Part shown: in pieces, positions 47,117 to 58,699 of the stretch | Position numbering within the stretch: the stretch's first letter is position 1 | Layout of the letters: every line of letters begins with the position of its first letter | Source of the DNA: Rehmannia glutinosa | Lineage: Eukaryota; Streptophyta; Magnoliopsida; Lamiales; Orobanchaceae | Direction: 5' to 3' | Length of the DNA: 64,000 bases | Assembly: GCA_016081115.2 (NCBI GenBank) | Contig: CM071925.1 | Location: forward strand, 10,458,441 to 10,522,440 | Made by a program: the position numbers and the translations under genes | Notes under the pieces: model-generated | Database searches by the model: none | Told to the model about the DNA's origin: nothing | What the model saw: the letters and a program-made list of their open reading frames with translations, nothing else

Positions 47117-48144
47117 TGTAGGTCCCAAGGGGTGTAGTGTAAGGTTTAGAAGGGGGGTTGAATAAACCTTACCAAATTTTCGATTTAGTCCTTTTAAATC
47201 TCTGAGTTGATTCTACACATTTTGTGTCCTTGATGGGACGATCGAATTAGTCACTCAGTAGAGTTAATCTCTCAGCAGACTCAAATTGGTGAAACATTGA
47301 TGGAGTAACTCATTTGTTGGCTATAATTTAACTCATTTGTGGTTTTATTTTCATTGGAAGACTTAACACCCTTAAGCTTGATTAAGCAAGATTTTAGAGC
47401 TTGATTTAGTACTTATAAATTATCAAATGGATAGCAAATTTATCACAGATATAAGCGATTAAAAGTGCAGGAATTTAAATCTTTGAAATGTAAATGACAC
47501 AAGAAAGTTTTTATAGAGGTTCGAAGATGGGGTAATTCTTCTACTCCTCTCTTCTCCAACTCCTGGAGGAATCCACTAAGTAATGATCGGTTTACAAAGT
47601 GGTAGATCCGGATACAAGTCTTGATCACAACACGGCCGACTTGATCCTTAGGGACTCGATCGAGACGCCTTGATCACTCGGTGGCTTCTCGTGACGACTC
47701 GGCTTCTTCTTCACAGGCAGCTTTGCACTGCTACTGACTCACTTGCTCAAGCTCTTTGGATTTGATCACGAAGCCCTCCAAAAGCTTAAGACTTGGTTCA
47801 ACCTTGAACCTTTCTACAATCCTTCCTGGAATGTAGACCCCTTGTTTTCAAAAGTTTCCTCTTCAAGCGATTGAAGTTCTCTTTCCTTCACGGTGAGTGT
47901 TGGATTGATGTACTTCGTAATGCAGCTTGAGGATTGAGAATGTTTGAGTTTTTCTAATGTGCTTGTATATCTCACGTGTGTGTCATCCCTTTTTTTCTCA
48001 AACAAACTCCTCGGCCTTTTATAGTGAACTTTCAAAAATTTGCCCGTTGAAGAGATAGGCTTATTTTTGAAAGTCACTTTGCGATCGTTGGCTTGCTTGA
48101 GTTCTTGGAATTGCCGTTTCCTCGTATGAATTGTTCTTTCCTCG
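47117..48144 (-). repeat. Element D 3' LTR (left), truncated
   Basis: About 1028 of 1511 bp remain. The minus-strand TATA box (TATAAAAG, 48016-48023) is retained. The outer edge TGTAGGTCCC is intact. The frame 47814-48185 is incidental. Confidence 0.88.
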
Positions 48145-48212
48145 TAATTGAACAAATCATAAGAATATATATATTGATGAAACACTAAAAGAAATAGAAA
48201 ATCTCAATTCAT
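48145..48212. other. 68-bp filler copied from the downstream flank of D
   Basis: These bases match 52448-52515, outside the right LTR and its target duplication, with a single mismatch. They join the truncated LTR to the protease region. Confidence 0.8.
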
Positions 48213-48555
48213 CGATTTGCATATATTCGCCACGTAATTTCTAATCCATTCCTCTTGATGGATCCAATGCCTCTTATTTCACCGGGGAGCTTCATTTCCT
48301 CCAAATATGACTTTTGCTCCTTTGACTTCCTTGAATTTTGATGATTTCTCTTATTTCTGTCATATGTCCGGAACAACCACTATCCATGTACCAGGTTCCT
48401 TGGCACTCACATTCTTGAACGCAATCAAGGAAATTAAGTTTTAGGTACCCATGCTTGTGCGGGTCCGAGGGGTTAGAATTGTAAGATGATCCAACCAACC
48501 TATAGCCAAATGATTTGACTCTAAGGGGTTGCCATCTATCGAGTGCCATAATCAT
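48213..48555 (-). pseudogene. copia protease remnant (element D)
   Basis: The minus strand reads TWYMDSGCSGHMT, the active site region of Ty1/copia aspartic proteases, with DSG intact. The frame continues about 20 codons and is then lost at the deletion. Integrase would normally follow. Confidence 0.85.
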
Positions 48556-48799
48556 AATTAATAATCGACAAATTGCTTGGGGATTCTAGGTTCATACAAA
48601 TTGTCTCTTTTGTCTCGTATGCCCTGCACATGTGTTTTAGCAATTGCCTTCATTGGGTAATTGTGGTGTTTTTGAGTGTAGTGCCTAGGTGCATATGTGT
48701 CTTTGATGAAAGCTCTTATACTTTTGGAATGGCCTTTCTTGAGTTCTAGGCCTTTGCCATTTGGGCTTATATTCCATAAGTACGTGGCGATAGTTCACA

Positions 48800-50757
48800 T
48801 TATTCCAATCGCTTGGCTTGGATATTTTCTACCATCCCCATCATATGTATTTCTTTTATGGGTTTTTGGGATTTTTGGTAGCTCTGCTTCTTCTTTACAA
48901 AGTATTTTTGTTTGGAGTTTCTTTGAGGACTCGGTGAACCTCTTCTCACTGTCCTTTCAAAGACACTCAATCGGCCGTTTTCCTTTTCCTTTGTAACCAA
49001 GGCCGGTTTGCTTAGTGTTGTGCTTTGGAGTGAATGTATGTTCAACATTTAGAGTTTTGGATTTTTCGACTCTTCATGACTTGAAGATCCTTTTTCCAAA
49101 ATTACTCTTGAGGTTTGACTTGCACGAGAGGAATTAAATCTAAGCTTTGTCTTGTCTCCACATTCTCTTTGACTCATAATAAGATCATCCAATGATTTAG
49201 ATGCCTTAGTGAATGAGTCAATAACATTTTGAGGTCATTCTCCCTCTTTTCTATAGCAGCAATTTCTGCTACTAATTTAGCATTTTCGGCCTTTAAACTT
49301 TCATTTTCAATGACTATTTGACTTAGAGTTCTCGGCTCCTTAGTCGACTTTGAGTTTTGACTTTTGAGTAGGCTGTTTTCCTCATTCAATAGTGTGTGTG
49401 AGGATTTAATGTGTTCAAAATCTTTCATCATTTTGCCTAATGAATCATAAAGATCGAGTGGGTGATGAAGTGTGTGTGTCATGATCACTATCACTAGTGT
49501 CCGAGTTTGTTGAGTTAGATTGTACCTCATCTTCTTGATCTTGTTCTTTGGCCATCAAGCGGATCAAGGCTTCTTCTTCGAGTCACTTGAGTAGTCGGCT
49601 TCTTTGCTCTCGAATCGGCTATCTCTCTTGACTTAGCTTTGTTTTTCAAGATCTCTGCGACCATCATTGCCTTTTTCTTTTCTTGTCTTCTTCTTTCTCC
49701 TCGAAGACCTTCCTTTCTTCTTCATCTCTGTATTTGTTGACTACGGGATATGGACAGTCAATGGCATAGTGACCTGGTTGTCTCTGATTCAAAGATAGAT
49801 ATTCAACCTTTTGATCGGCTCTTTCCATTCTTGGATTTTCACCCTTTGATACTCGGACTTTTTGATGATCTGTTCTCTTGGTTGGCCTATCTTCCCTTGA
49901 TTTGGAGGAGTGAGTGTCTTACGGAAGATTCACCCTTTCCTCTCTTGTAGTTCTTGTTAAAGAACTTGTTAAATCTTTTAACCATCGGGGCTATTTCTTC
50001 CGGGTCAATTGCCTCTTTGATCTCGACTCTCTTCCCATCTTTGACAATTAAAAAAATTGTTTTGGGTCTGTTGTCTCTTCCTGGTCTTTTCTTCTCGCTC
50101 AAACTCGTAGGCTTTGAGGTCCGAGAATAACTCATGATTGGATGTCTTTGATAGGTCCATGGAGTGTCTCGGTGCCATGACCTTCATTTCCCATTAATTT
50201 GGAAGACTTTTTAGGATCTTCATACACATTTCTTCTGTGTATATTCCTTTCCAAGTGTAGATGACTCATTTGTGATTTCGTAAACCGAGCGTCTAGTTGA
50301 TCCGAGTTTCTCCCGAGATCATTTTGAAGTTCTCAAATTTTTACAATACGACCATTTGATAATTTGTTTTCTTTGATTTGCTCGAGCCTTCACAAATTAA
50401 TGTCGGCTTGTCCCCATTTCTTTAGCCGTTTTGCATGATTTGACTTTGTTGAACATGGCTTTGTCAAGGTTTTGTAAAGGATGTCCTTGGCTACATTATC
50501 CAGGTTGTATCTTTTTCTATCATCATTTGTCCACTCGGTTCTTGGTTTTTCAACCATGACTGGTCTAGAGCAACATCTTCTTCTCCTTGCAACTCTTCTT
50601 ACAAAGGTGTTCACCTTTAAGATTTGCGAGAGGCCCATCTTCTATCACTATCCACATCTCATCATGTAATCTTTGATAGATGAGCACGCATACGAATTTT
50701 CCAATCATCAAATTCTTCAATAGTGAACATAGGGATGCGTGTCAAATTTGCTTCCAT
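48800..50757 (-). pseudogene. SIRE-like copia gag (element D)
   Basis: Starts with ATG at 50757 (LTRIPMFTIEEFDDWKIR follows). Later pieces show VEKPRTEWTNDDRKRYNLDN (50390-50638), ELFSDLKAYEFERE (about 50090), FFNKNYKRGKGES (about 49950) and a Leu/Glu-rich coiled-coil stretch (NSLLKSQNSKSTKEP, 49174-49530). It is distributed over several frames with stops. Confidence 0.82.
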
Positions 50758-50871
50758 GATAATAACTTTTGATGATAAAGAAGAGTTTTGAAAGTTTAAG
50801 TACTAAAGCGGACTTTGAAAAGTTTGGAGATCTAGTTCGATGCTTGATGCGGAGGGTTCAATGAACCAACC

Positions 50872-50883
50872 GCTCCGATACCA
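50872..50883 (-). promoter_or_regulatory. Element D primer binding site
   Basis: Minus strand TGGTATCGGAGC, two bases inside the 5' LTR, a one-base variant of the initiator-Met site. Confidence 0.82.
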
Positions 50884-50885
50884 CT

Positions 50886-52396
50886 TGTAGGTCCCAAGGG
50901 GTGTAGTGTAAGGTTTAGAAGGGGGGTTGAATAAACCTTACCAAATTTTCGATTTAGTCCTTTTAAATCTCTGAGTTGATTCTACATGTAGTGTCCTTGA
51001 TGGACATCGAATTAGTCACTCAGTAGAGTTAATCTCTCAGCAGAACTTTGAGTACATTGATGGAGTAACTCATTTGTTGGCTATAATTTAACTCATTTGT
51101 GGTTTTATTTTATTGGAAGACTTAACACCCTTAACTTGATTTAGTACTTATAAATTATCAAATGGATAGCAAATTTATCGTGAGATATAAGCAATTAAAA
51201 GTGCGGGAATTTAAATCTTTGAAATGTAAATGACACAATAAAGTTTTTATAGAGGTTTGAAGATGGGGTAATTCTTCTACTCCTCTCTTCTCCAACTCCT
51301 GGAGGAATCCACTAAGTAATGATCAGTTTACAAAGTGGTAACAGATCCAGATACAAGTCTTGATCACACTGGCCGACTTGATCCTTAGGGACTCGATGAG
51401 ACGCCTTGATCACTCGGTGGCTTCTCACGACTCGGCTTCTTCACAGGGGCCTTGCCTTGCTACTACTGACTCACTTGCTCAAGCTCTTTGGATTTGATCA
51501 CGAAGCCCTCCAAAAGCTTAAGACTTGGTTCAACCTTGAACCTTTCTACAATCCTTCTGGAATGTAGACCCCTTGTTTTCAAAAGTTTCCTCTTCAACTC
51601 GATTGAAGTTCTCTTTCCTTCACGGGTGAGTGTTGGATTGATGTACTTCGTTATGTAGGCTTGAGGATTGAGAATGTTTGATTTTTCTAATGTGCTTGTA
51701 TATCTCACGTGTGTGTCATCCCTTTTTTTTTTTTTCTCAAACAAACTCCTCGGCCTTTTATAGTGAACTTTCAAAAATTTGCCCGTTGAAGAGATAGGCT
51801 TATTTTTGAAAGTCACTTTGCAAACGTCGTTGGCTTGCGAGTTCTTGGAATTGCCGTTTCCTCGTATGAATTGTTCTTTCACCTTTTCGAGTTCGACACG
51901 GTGTAGTGCTTCCCATTGGTTCATTCCTTTTGCACGCAGGGTGAGCACTCCAAGAAAGGTGGTATGGAGATATTACTTGTTTAAGTAAATCTCTTGATTT
52001 ACGCGGCAACGGTTCTTTTACGATTATCTCGATTTGATTGCATTTCCTTGCTTTCCCAGGTGACTTAGAGTCGCCTTCCAATCATTGGATGACTCTTGTC
52101 ACTTCAACTTGAGACTTGGCTTTTCTTGAGTTGACTTGGCGATGCTCCACTGTTTGCATCTCGTTTGCTTCTTGATAGAGTTCCGTCTACTCTTCTTTGC
52201 CATACTCACTGTGTCTCGCTGTAAGAGTTTTCCTTCGATCTTGATTGTTTTCTTGCATGTTAGGGCGTAGGCGACTTAACTCGGCTTGGCGCTCTATTCA
52301 TTACAATGCATTTTACAACAAGAATTGGGGTGCCAACTTTCTATTCTAAGTTTTACATGGCATTCATCAAAATCTAAACAATAAAATTCCTAATGA
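50886..52396 (-). repeat. Element D 5' LTR (right)
   Basis: 1511 bp from TGTAGGTCCC to CCTAATGA, next to GATAC. Comparison with the inverted LTR at 62474 (TGTTGGG...) shows that the final CA has mutated to GA here. TATA box on the minus strand at 51755-51762. Confidence 0.85.
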
Positions 52397-52401
52397 GATA
52401 C

Positions 52402-53095
52402 CAATATATGATGTGTGTACACGATGGGGTCATATTTGTGCACGTGATAATTGCACAAATCATAAGAATATATATATTGATGAAACACTAAAAGAAATAG
52501 AAAATCTCAATTCATATTTTAGATTGGTATAATATTTTTTCCTTTCATATTGTGAACCGGGCGCCTTAATAGAAAATTGAGAAATAATGTCGAAATCTCT
52601 CAAAAACTAGGATGTTTGATTTCACATATATATCTTGGAGTGAATTATGTTTTAATTCATCCATTGAATATGCTTGATGTCGGCTGCTTAAATACTAGAA
52701 TATTGAAACTGATATATACGTCCAATACAATGAGAAAACCAATTTTATTATTTGGTGTCTTCCTTGTGGAACAAGCCGCGAATTTAGATTGCATTTTTTC
52801 AATGGAAATATTTGAACTTTGTGGAGTAATTTGGGGAAAAGATTTCGAATTATTTAGCATAAGTGTATTTTAAATCTATCACAATGTCGTAAAAATAGTT
52901 CGAAATAGGAACTTTAGGATTTGAAGTTTATTGTATCTAAACAAAATCAATGATTTATCTATGCATGCTTTTCAAGATCTAGACAGTGTGTATGTTCAGT
53001 GCTATAGCATAAGATAGAAACAAATCCTTCTATGGGATATAAATCCTCACAATGTCTAGTCCGCAAGGTGTGCATTGGTAGTGAAGATCTTTTCA
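52402..53095. other. flank between D and E, no gene recognised
   Basis: Holds the source copy of the 68-bp filler (52448-52515). The plus-strand frame 52577-52873 (98 codons) has no recognisable motif. The part next to 53100 is probably the outer end of the 3' LTR of element F and its flank. Confidence 0.45.
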
Positions 53096-53100
53096 CTAAA

Positions 53101-54490
53101 TAATGTGTGTAAAATATACGTGCATTTTGAGGCTTAAAATGATATATATTTGATGCATTTGCAGGCATATTTCGTATGTTTTTACTTGGTTTCCTTAAAA
53201 GGGCATGATACTGCGTATTCTTATAATTTTTACAGGAAACGGAGCTTAAAACGAAGAAATATCAATTGGAATGTGTGACTAAGATTGACAAATGCGAAGA
53301 GAATATAATAATGGACAAAAACATTTCATACGGCCGGACCGTGTAGTGTCACACGATCGTGTGGAAATGCGGGTGTGAAGTAGGAAAAACAGGGGACGGA
53401 ACCAAATTATGTGATGACATACGGCCAGGCCGTGTGGGACTCTGTCAAGACACGTTTTTAGAGTTCTCTTCCGTTTCAACTCTACAAGTGATCTTTCCAA
53501 GCATCTATAAAAGGGACCCAAGGCTTAACGTAAATATCACTTCATACGGAAAAAACACATCAAATTATGCAAGAACACAATATTCAAGTCTTCTGAGAGA
53601 TGAGGGCTAGGCGCGAAGAACGACACAAGGCCTTTCGCATCTACGGGAGCACAAGAGCTTCAAAGTCATACGAGGAGAATCCATCCTAACAAGTTGGGTT
53701 TTCTTTCTATGTCTAAGATCTCTTTTCTGTGCTTAAACAATTTCATAATGTTGATGTCAAATTTGTCTATGAATTTGAAATCAATGTTTGGCTAATCTTT
53801 CGGATCTTAGGGACATAATCCAAACTGTGGATTTATGTTAAATATGATTATTTATTTTTTGATTAATTCATGCTTTCTATTTTATGTATTTGAGTGATTA
53901 TTTATAATTTTTTATTTGCCGAGAATAAATTGCATGTCATATTTGTTAGTACGAGATTCGAGATATGAGTTCTAACAAGACGAAAATCGAATTCAGACAT
54001 AAACGTGTGTAACGTGTCGGGAGACCTACAACTGTTTGTAGGGAGTCATTAAATTCATAAATCTCTTGGAAGTTAATAATAATTGTAACGTATCGGGAGA
54101 TCTAAAATTGTTATTAATCTACTGTTTATTTATCACCCGGAAGGGGGAATACACTATCTTAGGAATTGAACACATAGAATTGCATGAATTGGTTTTAAAA
54201 AATTTATTTGTATTTAATATTGAAGAAACATGGTGAAAATATGTGCCTAACGTTGTTCCTGTAGTTGTTGAAAATACTTGTGGGGTTCGAAAATTTATTT
54301 ATTTTTGTTTTTAATTTTTTATTTTTATATACTTTTGATATTCAATTGCTTCAATAAATTTGAAATACGATGTTGTTATAGCCTAAATGTTTCGAATATC
54401 AGTTCTTGAGGAATATGACCTTGCTTGCCATTATCCTATAAACTACACTGTACACTTGCAGTTGTATGATCTAAATATTTTTGGCGAACA
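53101..54490 (+). repeat. Element E 5' LTR
   Basis: 1390 bp ending TTGGCGAACA. TATAAAAG at 53506-53513, preceded by CACACGATCGTGTG-type palindromes (53330-53440). It is shorter than the 3' LTR mainly in that palindrome block. Confidence 0.87.
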
Positions 54491-54602
54491 AGTTTTCAAT
54501 CTTAATTGAAGTTTAACTTTACGAAAAATTGGAAAATATTTTTTTTAATTTTTTATTTATTTGTTTGGTTCTAACATTATTTTTGTTAAGTGCAAATATT
54601 GC

Positions 54603-55970
54603 ATGATCACACGTTCCAAATCGACCCAACCAATAACAATTTATTTGGAAATCGTAAAGACAGCAAAGCAACTAAGGAAAAGAGCCAAAGCAATGGCGGA
54701 TGGGACAAATCCAAACACAGTGGAGAACAAAAACAATGAGTAGCGCCCACCAGGGGCAGTCGTCCAGGACCGAATTGTGGAAAGGCCCGCGAGAAGGGCA
54801 GTTAGGGACTACTTCCAGCCGGAGGTAAGTCAAACTTATGAGGGTGTGGCCCGTCTGTCGATCAATGCAAACAATTTTGAACTAAAATCAGTATTGATAC
54901 AGACGGTGTCACAAAACCAGTTTGGGGGTAGAATCGTTGAGGATCCAAACGCACATCTGACGCACTTTGTAGAAATTGGCGATACCGTTGAAAAGAATGG
55001 TGTTTCTGAGGATATCATTCGATGTCGTATTTTTGTATTCTCTCTACGCGATAAGGCTAAGGGATGACTATGCTCTCTAACACCTCCAGCAACAAATTGG
55101 GCAGAACTAAGTCAACAGTTTCTAGCCAAATACTTTAATTCCCCCCAGTAAAATGCTGCAACTGAAATATGAGATCGCCCAGTTTAGGCAATTAGATGTT
55201 GAGCCACTATATGGAAGCATGGGGTAATTTCAGGTAATTGTTAAGGAAGTTCCCTCAACACGAATATCCCGACTACTAACATGTCTAGTAGTTCTATAAT
55301 GGTTTGAGTGGTAACACAAGAGCAATTATAGATGTTGAATCTGGCGGTTCACTATTAGGGAAATATCCTGAGGAGTCACTAGACTTGTTAGAGGAGATGG
55401 CGAACAACAGTTACCAATGGCCATCTGAGAGGTCTACTGTCCGTCGAGTTGCAGAAGTTTAGGATGAGATGGTTGCCATGCTTATAGAACATCTATCTGT
55501 GCTGAATATAAAACTAGATGTGATGCAGCAAGTGACTCCAATAGCTCCTGTTGTTGAAGAAGAAGCAAACTTTGTGGGTTAAGAAAGGAACTTCAATAAC
55601 AATTATAGAAATAATCAGATACCCAACTATTATTATCCGGGGTTGCGAAACTATGAAAACGTTTTCTTATGCTAACAATTAAAGTGTTTTACAACCACCT
55701 CCATGATACAATGTGGGTAATCAAGGAAGATCAAAGTCAAGTGAAAAGAAAGCATCTGTTGAAGAGATGTTATCCTCTTTTCTCAGAGAAACAAATGCAA
55801 AACTTAACAAAGATGAAGCAAAGATAGACAGGATAGAAGAACATGTCACTCAGCTGAACAAAAACGTAAACGCAATACTGAAATCTCTGGAAACAAACGT
55901 AGCCCAGATCTCAACTGTTATGGGAGGCTAGCATCAAAAAGGCAAATTCCCAAGCGATATTGAGCTGAAT
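54603..55970 (+). pseudogene. Athila-type gag (element E)
   Basis: One frame from ATG 54603, broken by TAG at 54741 and TGA at 55065, shows RAVRDYFQPEV, NNFELKSVLIQ, IVEDPNAHLTHFVEI and FVFSLRDKAKG. After shifts it continues with NGLSGNTRAIIDVESGG and a C-terminal KIDRIEEHVTQLNKN helix ending near QISTVMGG. These are the retrotransposon gag core and the Athila gag C-terminal pattern. At least one stop (TGG to TGA) fits C-to-T decay on the other strand. Confidence 0.82.
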
Positions 55971-56254
55971 CCGTAAGAATAATGCAACGCCATTCGTCTA
56001 ATGGATGACATTGAGGGTTCATAGATTTCGATTGACATGGTTTAGCAAAAGTGATTAGAAATCTAAAGTCTGGCTAAAGACGTCAAACTTAGCTTTATGG
56101 GAGGCAACACAATATATTTCCTATTTCCGTTCATTTTTTTATTTTTATCGCCTTCAATTTTAATTTCAATTTCAATTTTATTATTTCTATTTTCTATTAA
56201 CTTAATTTTTAGTTTTGTTTAGTTTTCTTGAGTTATAAAAAAAAGTATGAAAAT

Positions 56255-56696
56255 AATCCCTCACGGGCGTGTGAGACCACACGACTAGGCCGTGCGAGAG
56301 GACAAAATGCCAAGAACCAACGGTCGTGTGACGAATGCGCGACAAAAATTACACGCAGGCAGCCACAACTAGGGCCACACGGTCGTGTGGCCCAGCACGA
56401 AAAAATGGGCAGAATAAAAACACCCCATATGTTTACCCCAAAATCTCATTTTTTCTTTCACTTTCTCCTACACAAACCCTAACACACGACAATTCTCTCC
56501 CTAAATTCCCAAACTCCTCTCCATATCTCTCCAAATTCACCACAAATCTCAAACCAAAAATATAAACCCTTCACCTTCTAAAGAAACCCACCACCAAAAA
56601 CCTTCAAATTTCCAACTTCTCCAAATTCGACACCAAATTTGGGGGAACTCCAAACTCCAAAATTTCGGATTTTTTCACTTCAAAATCTTCAAATTC
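56255..56696 (+). promoter_or_regulatory. palindrome cluster and leader-like region before the env-like ORF
   Basis: 56260-56405 holds CACGGGCGTGTGAG, CACACGACTAGGCCGTGCG and CACACGGTCGTGTG motifs like those in the LTR. ATAAAAACACC follows near 56415, then about 270 bp of C/A/T-rich, G-poor sequence resembling a plant 5' leader up to the ATG at 56697. 55971-56254 holds nothing else recognisable. Confidence 0.4.
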
Positions 56697-57960
56697 ATGG
56701 CTTCTAGAAATGAAAAAGGAACAAGGAGAATTACAAGAAGAAGAGAGCCAACCCCGGAGCCCGAACCCGAGCCTCAACCAATATTCGACCCCGTGGAGCC
56801 TGAAGCTTCAAATGTAATCTTGCCAAACGAAAACACTGGGCTGGATGGGCGATACTCTACTTTCGTCCATGGATTAACATAAGGTATCCCGATGAACCTA
56901 CTCCTACGAATTTAGGTTTATATAAAAGATATTCGTGCTTTGTGTGGTAGAATTGATTGGTATGAATTTTTGAATGGGCATTAGGCTACGTATTAGTTAT
57001 GACACTTGAATTTTTGAGTAGCTTTGAATTGGTGGTTCGAAAAAGACACTTGATGGGAGTTAGGTTTCATCTGGGGAATGAGCAAAGGGAACTAAGTATT
57101 GATGATTTAAATGAAACATACAAAACTCCGGCTTATGGGGTTGAGGAGCACGAGGAGTTTGATAAGGATAGGTTTTGTAAAAATATAACTGGGAAGCGAA
57201 TCTACACGCCAGGTACCTCAAAGGCGTCTAGTGTTCAAAACCTAGTATTTCGATATGTTCAGCGAGTCTTAGCTAAAACAATTTTTGCGAGGGAGGAGAG
57301 TAGATGGGCATTGAGGGTAGACGGATTATTCATCATATGGTGTATGACATCGGGGACTGACGTTATGCCAAACACTGGGGCTATGATAGCCCGACAATTT
57401 GATAGAATAAGAAAATCTGAAAGCGGTGGAATTTGCATCGGAGGGATGATTACTCCTATTGTTGAATATTTCAATATTAATTTGGAGGGGTATGTGGAGG
57501 TCGCGGGGCCTAAATTAATTGATCTAACCGTTCTAACTACTATGAAAATGATAAAATTCGATGGGCGTGATTACTGGCTCAATCAAGCAGATAGAACAAC
57601 AGTTAAGCTTCCTGACCCGAAGCCACATCCATTAGAAATAGGGGTAACTGGTTTGTTAGAGAGGTACAAGGGTGTGCTGCTCAATAAGAGATGGATGAGC
57701 CGATGAGGGAGATGCCAGAATACTCTTGATAAGGGGGTAACCGACCATTTACTATGAGTGAGTGGCTCAAAAGGGTAGAAGTTGACGTGGGCAAATTGAT
57801 AGATGACATGTACCAGTTGACAACCACAACTGATGAGTATCACTAGGAGTACTCACATCGATTTGATGCCATAACCCAGCATCAACAACATATGTACGAG
57901 ATGATGTCTCGATTTAAAAATGATTTATCCCTGAAATTTCTTGAGCATATAGAAAATGAA
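56697..57960 (+). pseudogene. env-like Athila ORF (element E)
   Basis: ATG at 56697 follows the leader-like region. The N-terminus is basic then Glu/Pro-rich. After stops and a frame change, 56999-57706 is open for 235 codons and shows the conserved Athila ORF pattern, including GVRFHLGNEQRELSIDDLN, SKASSVQNLVFRYVQRVLA, MTSGTDVMPNTGAMIARQF and GGMITPIVEYF. It breaks at 57706 and continues with stops to about 57960. The position downstream of where pol should be fits the env-like gene of Athila elements. No signal peptide or clear membrane segment is visible. Confidence 0.75.
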
Positions 57961-57975
57961 CAAGTTTGGGGGAGA
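57961..57975 (+). promoter_or_regulatory. internal polypurine-tract-like sequence (element E)
   Basis: CAAGTTTGGGGGAGA lies directly after the env-like ORF, 740 bp before the 3' LTR. It has the same sequence type as the terminal tract at 58685-58696. The frame 57966-58178 is Lys/Glu-rich low complexity. 58180-58680 is the conserved non-coding 3' region. Confidence 0.5.
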
Positions 57976-58684
57976 AGTGGCGAAAATTTATGAAAAAAGA
58001 GAGAAAGTTGGCAAAAGAAAAAGGGATGAGCAGTATCCAGGTAAATGAAGAAATACATGAAGCTCGAAAAAGAAAGAAAATCTCTGAAAAATTACATAGA
58101 GGAAATCGAGCAAAGAAAAAGAAAAATTCAGAAAGCTTAAAGGCTAGAGGGAAAAAAATGGAGGCACAAAAGACATAAGAAAAATGAGAAATAAGGATGG
58201 AATTGAAACAAAAAATGAGTATTATATGAAATTGGGTTGGTGAATTGCAAGTCTGTATGCTTAAATTTATTTGCTCAAGTCAAGTCACTTAATCCAAATT
58301 TCCCAACCCTTACCAAAGAGTCTACATTAAAACCTAATAAAAGTCATTTTTTTGATTCTTAAGTTGTGCACACAAAAGTGGTAGAGATGTTAGACGATTT
58401 GCAAGCCTATGGTAGTTCTACTTTAACTGAATTGAATTTTAGTGTAAACACTACCCATACACTTTGAGAGTTGAGTGATACAATATCTACTTGTGAGTCA
58501 CGATGTCAAGTACCCAAGAGAGTATTAATTATGCCAAGTTTATGAATGATGATTTTTGATAATGAATTACATGGTTTCCTTGAGTATGGAGTCAAATGTT
58601 ATTTAATGTTCATAGTGTTCTTGGGTGTTCGTTTTTACCCCTTATATTATTTTTCTTAATTTGCTCGAGGACGAGCAATGCCTT

Positions 58685-58696
58685 AAGTTTGGGGGA
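58685..58696 (+). promoter_or_regulatory. Element E terminal polypurine tract
   Basis: AAGTTTGGGGGA lies a few bases before the LTR start TGACGTGTG at 58700. Confidence 0.7.
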
Positions 58697-58699
58697 TTT

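Larger units (their letters stand above)
47117..52396 (-). mobile_element. Element D: SIRE-like Ty1/copia element, truncated
   Basis: Minus-strand element with LTRs starting TGTAGGTCCCAAGG and a 5-bp duplication GATAC at 47112-47116 and 52397-52401. The primer site TGGTATCGGAGC (minus, 50872-50883) and copia-type gag and protease are present. Integrase, RT and RNase H are missing. The left LTR is cut at 48144, and a 68-bp piece of downstream flank sits at the breakpoint. Confidence 0.88.

Noticed and set aside
52577..52873. 98-codon plus-strand frame between D and E as a host gene
   Set aside because: No family resemblance, no splice or promoter signals that I can defend, and the overlapping minus frame is as long.
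57966..58178. Lys/Glu-rich 70-codon frame after the env-like ORF
   Set aside because: Low-complexity purine-rich DNA next to a polypurine tract; no support as a gene.
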